Below are positions 59,261 to 64,000 of a DNA stretch of 64,000 bases, in pieces. Source of the stretch: Celoporthe dispersa (taxonomy: Eukaryota > Ascomycota > Sordariomycetes > Diaporthales > Cryphonectriaceae); the NCBI GenBank assembly GCA_016584495.1, contig WAID01000009.1, positions 3,844,001-3,908,000 of the forward strand, in the 5' to 3' direction. The stretch's first letter is position 1. The number at the start of each line of letters is the position of its first letter. Under the pieces are notes generated by a model. It did no database searches, was not told the DNA's origin, and was given only the letters and a program-made list of their open reading frames with translations. The translations under genes were made by a program, and so were the position numbers.

Positions 59261-60331
59261 CTATGCCGAGACTTTTACAATGAGCTTGCCAGTCGACTTC
59301 CTCCCGGAGAGGTCGTCGTGTGCCTGCCCAACCTGCTCCATCGTGTACTCCTTGCCGATGTCGAGCTTGACGATCCCCTTAGCCACCAGGTCCAACAGCT
59401 CGGCGGACCTCTTCTCGAAGTCCTCCCTCTCGCTGACGTAAACGTCCAGCCTGGGTCTCAGTAGCTTGACGTTCTTCTTGCCGAGCTCGAGCGGGCGGAA
59501 CCCCTCGATGGCGCCTGAGGCGTTGCCAAAGGTGACCATGGAGCCCTTGACCCGGCAGGACTCGAGGTCGTCCTTGAACGTAGCCTGGCCGATGCCGCTA
59601 AACACGGCGTGGCAGCCCTTGCCGTCCGTCAGCTTCATGACGGCCTCCAGGACGCTCTCCTTGGAGTAGTTGACGACATGGTCGCACCCGTGGCGCTTCG
59701 CGATCTCGATCTTCTCGGGCGTGCTCGCTGTTCCGATAACGGTAGCGCCCAGGTGCTTGGCCATCTGCACAATCAGCCCTCCCGTGCCGCCGGCGGCAGC
59801 GTGCACGAGGACAACCTCGCCGGGACGCACCTCGTGGGCGTCGGTGACGAGGGTCCAGGCGGTCAGGCCCTGCAGGATGAGGGCGGCGCCCTGACGATTG
59901 GAGACGCCGTCGGGGAGGCGCATGAGGCGCGAGGCGGGAACGGTGCAGAACTCAGCCATGAGGTTCTGGGCGTAGCAGGCGACGCGGTCGCCGACACGCA
60001 GGCCGTAGGAGGCGGACACATCGGAGCCGAGGGCCTCGATGACGCCGGCGCCCTCACGGCCCGTGACGGCGGGAAAGCTGGTGGGATACAGCCCCGTGCG
60101 GAAGTAGACGTCAATGAAATTGATGCCGGCCCACTCGATCTTGACGAGGGCATCGGTAGCGCCTGGTGTTGGCTTGGGGATGTCGCTGACGTGGAGGACG
60201 GACGAGTCTCCCGTCTTATCATACACGACGGCCTTCATGGCGAGGGCGAGGTGGGTGTGGAATGAGGAGGTGCGGATGGACGGTTTGAGGCTTCTCGAAA
60301 TGGCCTGTACTCGATGGACGGACCTGAGCAT
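59261..60331 (-). CDS. ZTA1: NADPH quinone oxidoreductase (zeta-crystallin / ZTA1-like MDR protein)
   Basis: Zinc-free medium-chain reductase that reduces quinones or alkenals with NADPH, with a role in oxidative stress. Single exon, 356 residues, intact. The N-terminal 31 residues (MLRSVHRVQAISRSLKPSIR) are basic and Ser-rich, suggesting a mitochondrial presequence before the usual start MKAVVYDKTGDSSVLHV. Motifs include WAGINFIDVYFRTGLYP, GREGAGVIEALG, QGAALILQGLTAWTL, the Rossmann site HAAAGGTGGLIVQMAKHLGA, and HVVNYSKESV. It ends HDDLSGRKSTGKLIVKVSA. The catalytic-zinc Cys/His set of alcohol dehydrogenases is absent, as expected for this branch. A start at the internal Met would give a cytosolic form of ordinary length. 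Confidence 0.93.
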   Translation of the reverse strand: MLRSVHRVQAISRSLKPSIRTSSFHTHLALAMKAVVYDKTGDSSVLHVSDIPKPTPGATDALVKIEWAGINFIDVYFRTGLYPTSFPAVTGREGAGVIEALGSDVSASYGLRVGDRVACYAQNLMAEFCTVPASRLMRLPDGVSNRQGAALILQGLTAWTLVTDAHEVRPGEVVLVHAAAGGTGGLIVQMAKHLGATVIGTASTPEKIEIAKRHGCDHVVNYSKESVLEAVMKLTDGKGCHAVFSGIGQATFKDDLESCRVKGSMVTFGNASGAIEGFRPLELGKKNVKLLRPRLDVYVSEREDFEKRSAELLDLVAKGIVKLDIGKEYTMEQVGQAHDDLSGRKSTGKLIVKVSA

Positions 60332-62374
60332 AAGGAAGGAGGTGAAGAGGAGAATGATTGGAGAGGGGAAAGGTTACAGCAGGAAGACTTTATACAAGTG
60401 ACAGATTCTACAAGGAAGAGAAGAGGATGGACGCTGGTGACTCAAACGCGGGGCTGTTTTGAGATGGCAAGTGCTTTGTCACCTTTGACGACACTGAGGT
60501 TGCAGGCAATATGCAGGAGCTAGTGGCTAGCGTCATCAGACCCGGCAGTCCACCATAGTACAGTACATTCATTACAACTGAGCTTCGATTTTGCTGTACC
60601 TACGGGCCTTGAGAGCCCTTACTAAGCCAGTTATTTGTCCATATGAAGCTGCCTGAGCCAACTATCGAATTCTGCTGTAGAGAATTTGATCTGCTGAACA
60701 GCATGGCTCTGGATAGTGGCGGTCTCTAAATTGTATGTACCATAGAGCAAGTAAGGGGGAATGGCGGAAGACAACGTTCTCTTTTTATATGCCCTCTGAA
60801 AATCCTGCGATCTTCTCTCCCCTCGTCCTCGCCCCAGAGTATTAATCCACAGGCCAAGTCTTGAGTAACGAAGGGTCGAGATCCTTGCAGGTTGACGACG
60901 TGTATTTGACGACACCCTCTAAATCATTCTGCAAATCGCAAATCCAGACGCCCGTGGCCTTAACTTCTGTTCACCGTCGATGGGCGTCTGTCTGGGCATA
61001 TTCGCTCTGGGCGGAAGCGAGCCCCCAGGGAAGGGTCGGGGCCGTGACTGGGACGTCGGAGTAGAGCCGTGTTAATTACTTATTTCACTGGAAGTGCAAA
61101 CAATGATTAGTGTTGTGTATTGAAGAGGATTTGACTCCCGAGACCAATAGGCTCACCCACATCATGAAGGCAGCTGTCAGGGCGAACGCTCTGCATGCGT
61201 GAGAAATGACGATCCTAAGTAGCCAGCGTGAGAGATGCAAATCAGGAGCTGATGCCCGTTGAGATTGCCAAAGCTAGTGTCGATCTAGAATGTGCGTAGC
61301 AAACCGCCGGCAATGGCACAAAGAAGGGTGCTTGCGATGAGGAAGGGTCAAGAGTACGCACATCTCCCGGTGGAGAAGCTCCTGCGTAGGCCACCAACGT
61401 AAGGATAGCTAAATGATGGTTAGCAATGCGGAGAAGCTGGGAAGGGGGCTTGTGTTGTTCTGATAATTATCAAAAACTTGATGTATGGTGACCAGAAGAT
61501 AGAGATTCTTTCAAGTTTCTCTGCGATGGAGGAACAGGGGAAGGAGAACGGCGCGGCATTTAAAAATTTGGAAATTAGAGGGGTAGAGTATGGGAGAATG
61601 CGACGTAAGCTTCTTACAGGCTGCATGTAATTACATGAGAATGACGTTCCTATGATGATCAGACAAAAGCGACTTTTCGTTGAGAGCCAGCCCACAAAGT
61701 TATGTACAGCCAACCAAAAGTACTCCCTATTTCTTAGCAACGCGGCCAACTTATCGTCTTACTGTATTTGTTCTTCAGCCAGAGCCAACTCAGGAGGCTT
61801 GCCGAGGAGAAAGGGCAGTGCTGGGACATCGAGAGTGTCCAAGCTTCATGCAAGACGGCATGCTTCCGCCCAACTGAATACAGCTGTGCACTCCGTCTCG
61901 CAGAAGGACGCTCGGAGCAGGACGTGGCTCTACAAGAGAACATCCGCGTGTCTCCCGATCTTGTTGGTCTGCAAAAGGCCAGTCATAACATCTCCATTTT
62001 GGCGTTGGTGTGTAAAAGCATTGCATGCGCCCTAGAATAGAAGCCGACTAGTAAATAAATAAATAATTACAAAATCTCTTGTCCCAAGACTCGGGTTACC
62101 ATGTAAAAGATACGTTTCCAAGGTATCTACGAAAGAGAAAGAGACCCTGACGTGCTGACTAAAAGTATAGGGAAGGAGGAGTCTGGGGTAACTGCAAGCT
62201 GCGAACGCACAAAGGCTCACGAAGACACACCACCTAGGCCTTTCTCCCCCTTCGGCCATCGCAAGCCAAACAGCACCACTGCTCAGTCATATAAAGTAGC
62301 TTGTGGAAGAGGCCATGCCGCTGCAAGAGCAGAGCACTGTCAGCTGAGAACCCCCGAGACACTCACAGGTAACA
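60332..62374. other. 2-kb intergenic region
   Basis: The first few hundred bases should contain the ZTA1-like promoter. No coding-like ORF was found in the rest; the open frames around 61650-62040 overlap each other in different frames and show no protein character. Confidence 0.35.
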
Positions 62375-63273
62375 ATGTCCGCCCCAGGATACCTGGCAGC
62401 ACCCAGCATGAGCGCCACCGGCGAGCCTCTATTGACATCGACGTACACGACCGCCGCCCCAGACAATCCCTCCATCTCAAGCTCACGGAGAGGTACCACC
62501 GCCGATTCCTCTGCTCCGACGACGCCGTCTTCATGCCAGTGCTGGTTCGAGGCAACCCGCATCGTCAACGTGTGCCACGAGCGCTGCCCGGGCGACGCAC
62601 AGGAGAGATCCGCAAGAGTGGGTGGTGTGGGTAAAAATATAGGACCGGCCAGTATTCGAGCACCGGGCGATTGTCGGTTTATCCCGACAGATGGCGCCAG
62701 CGGAGCGGGGAGCTGGGCACCATCGCCGCCGCCATCACCGTCGCTCCTTGTGGCCGAGACGATCGACACGGAGCGCAGCCTGGTCAAGGTCTGGGGCGTG
62801 GTGAACTCGTGCAGCCATGCCGGGGAGCACTATGACTCGCAGATGCTGCGAAATATTGCTGTGGCGGCGGGAGCGCTCTTGTGCCTTTACGAGAGGGCAG
62901 TCGAGGCTGTCTCGTCATCTTTGCAGGGAGGTGATATGTCGACCGACCTGAGGGCCCAGCAGGCTGCCAGCAGCCTCAGAGGCAGGACCACGGGGAGATA
63001 CACCCGTCTTGGAAAGCAGAAGAGACCAAGCCCAGCAGTGCGGGAACATTTGTGGGCGGGGTGGAGCTGGACGTGGCCGAGGCTGTCATCGTTGCCCAGG
63101 AGGCCCTTAAAGACTCCCTGCTCTGTCTGGTAGATGTATTGCATGATATTCGCGAGGAGGCTGTTTTGCAGAGACAAGCCGGCCAGGAGAACTCACTGTG
63201 CGAGGAGGTCACCGAGCTCACTGGTCGGTATAACAAAGTGCTGGGGGATGTGGAGGCTCTGCAGACTCAGTAA
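62375..63273 (+). CDS. Possible C-terminal part of a Zn2Cys6-type regulator; frame break
   Basis: The ORF starts MSAPGYLAAPSMSATGEP and is Ser/Thr/Pro-rich, with PSSCQCWFEATRIVNVC, then ETIDTERSLVKVWGVVNSC and a helix (SQMLRNIAVAAGALLCLYER). Coding character then moves to a second frame, starting VGGVELDVAEAVIVAQEALK and continuing through LCLVDVLHDIREEAVLQR to a stop at 63273. The shift is at the CCC run 63031-63033. The helical C-terminal pattern recalls the regulatory half of secondary-metabolite Zn2Cys6 factors (AflR type), but no zinc cluster was found upstream, so this assignment is weak. It may be a truncated regulator, a gene whose first exon I missed, or an unrelated protein. Confidence 0.4.
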
Positions 63274-63505
63274 GTCCCTTGACACCGTACCAGAACTGGA
63301 TGCGGGAGAAATGCTTGTCATTATCATAAGGAAATGTCATGGAGCGTCCATGCAAGATATTCAGACCTCATACGACCGACCTGCCGAATCGTACAAGAGA
63401 GGTAGCATCGTTCTGTGCATTTCCTCGCCCCTCTGGATGAGGTCGTCGATCATTGCGTAAGCTGTGTTCCCCAACACCGAAGTATAGCCAGCCAGACACT
63501 TGGAG

Positions 63506-64000
63506 TCATCCGATCCCTGGCTCCTCTGTCCCTCCCCAACACTTCTTGTCCACTCCCTGGTATCTGCGAGCGCCTTGAGCCCGCCCACACTCCCTGCCTA
63601 CCCGCAGCTTCAGGATCCGTGTCATAGCTACGGACCTTGCCTCGTCCCCGACCACCACCCCTCCGATGCGCATCTCGCAGCTCGCCCAGAGCACAGACGA
63701 AGCGCGGGGCGGGGCGGCCGGCCTGCGGTATGAGCGGCGTGGGCGTTGACCCGAAGCGCTAGAGGCTGCGCCTGACGTGCCACATAACAGGAAATTGACG
63801 CTATACTTGTTCATCTTGTGTGGTGATTGTGATGCAAGCTGGAACGTGTCCCTGAGCAGGCCCAGCACGCGGTCCTCCAGAAAGGCGAGGCTGAGGAGCA
63901 CCGGACGAATTGAGACGAGACACGGCTGCCGGGATTTGTGGCCGGCGCAGGCGAGCAGGCGCCACCGCAACGCGGCGAGGCTCTTCTCAGCCTCCAGCAC
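63506..64000 (-). CDS. Partial ORF of unknown function at right edge
   Basis: An open frame enters from beyond the right edge on the minus strand. It reads EKSLAALRWRLLACAGHK, then PVLLSLAFLEDRVLGLLRDT, which looks like a helical protein, and finishes in Arg/Gly-rich sequence to a stop at 63506. The last 80 residues look less coding-like, so the true end may be an unseen splice near FLLCGTSG. It is probably the 3' end of a larger gene. No family is recognised. Confidence 0.3.
   Translation of the reverse strand: MLEAEKSLAALRWRLLACAGHKSRQPCLVSIRPVLLSLAFLEDRVLGLLRDTFQLASQSPHKMNKYSVNFLLCGTSGAASSASGQRPRRSYRRPAAPPRASSVLWASCEMRIGGVVVGDEARSVAMTRILKLRVGRECGRAQGARRYQGVDKKCWGGTEEPGIG

Noticed and set aside
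1..64000. tRNA, rRNA and CRISPR features
   Set aside because: No cloverleaf with A- and B-box-like sequence, no rRNA-like stretch and no spaced direct-repeat array was recognised by eye. A tRNAscan or Infernal run would be decisive.

Overview
The window is nuclear DNA from a filamentous ascomycete (Pezizomycotina, most likely a Sordariomycete). The evidence is short 45-110 nt GT-AG introns, and fungal gene families such as BNA3, SPO22/ZIP4, ERT1/AcuK, UFD2, SEC6, a NACHT NLR and a Dal5-like permease. The species cannot be read from the sequence. No tRNA, rRNA, CRISPR array or intact transposon was seen.

Layout. From 0 to 18 kb, five minus-strand genes: an atypical Rho-like GTPase running off the left edge, kynurenine aminotransferase (BNA3), the meiotic protein SPO22/ZIP4, the gluconeogenesis regulator ERT1/AcuK, and xanthine dehydrogenase. 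From 18 to 25.7 kb, a gene-poor stretch around a plus-strand NACHT-type NLR. From 25.7 to 31 kb, an aldehyde dehydrogenase, an unrecognised minus-strand gene with a badly broken frame, and a RING/TRAF-like protein. From 31.5 to 40.5 kb, an anion:cation symporter, a TBC Rab-GAP and a Cys-rich single-pass membrane protein, all minus strand. From 42.3 to 44.4 kb, a small acidic protein followed by two adjacent minisatellites in G-poor DNA. From 44.9 to 54 kb, UFD2, SEC6 and an unknown protein. From 54 to 57 kb, a long gene-poor stretch. From 57 to 59 kb, a secreted protein of about 18 repeats separated by basic sites, which looks like a Kex2-processed repeat precursor. From 59 to 64 kb, a ZTA1-like quinone oxidoreductase, a possible regulator fragment and a partial ORF at the right edge.

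Two points stand out. First, the repeat precursor at 57.07-58.77 kb is the best candidate for an undescribed system. Second, at least eight otherwise conserved genes carry one-base frame breaks, most of them beside homopolymers, while their neighbours are intact. This points to consensus indel errors in the assembly rather than pseudogenes, and it affects how every gene here should be read.

The genes do not form one pathway. Nitrogen and purine use (XDH, Dal5-like permease), tryptophan degradation (BNA3) and carbon control (ERT1) are present, but they are scattered among housekeeping genes. There is no sign of a biosynthetic cluster.
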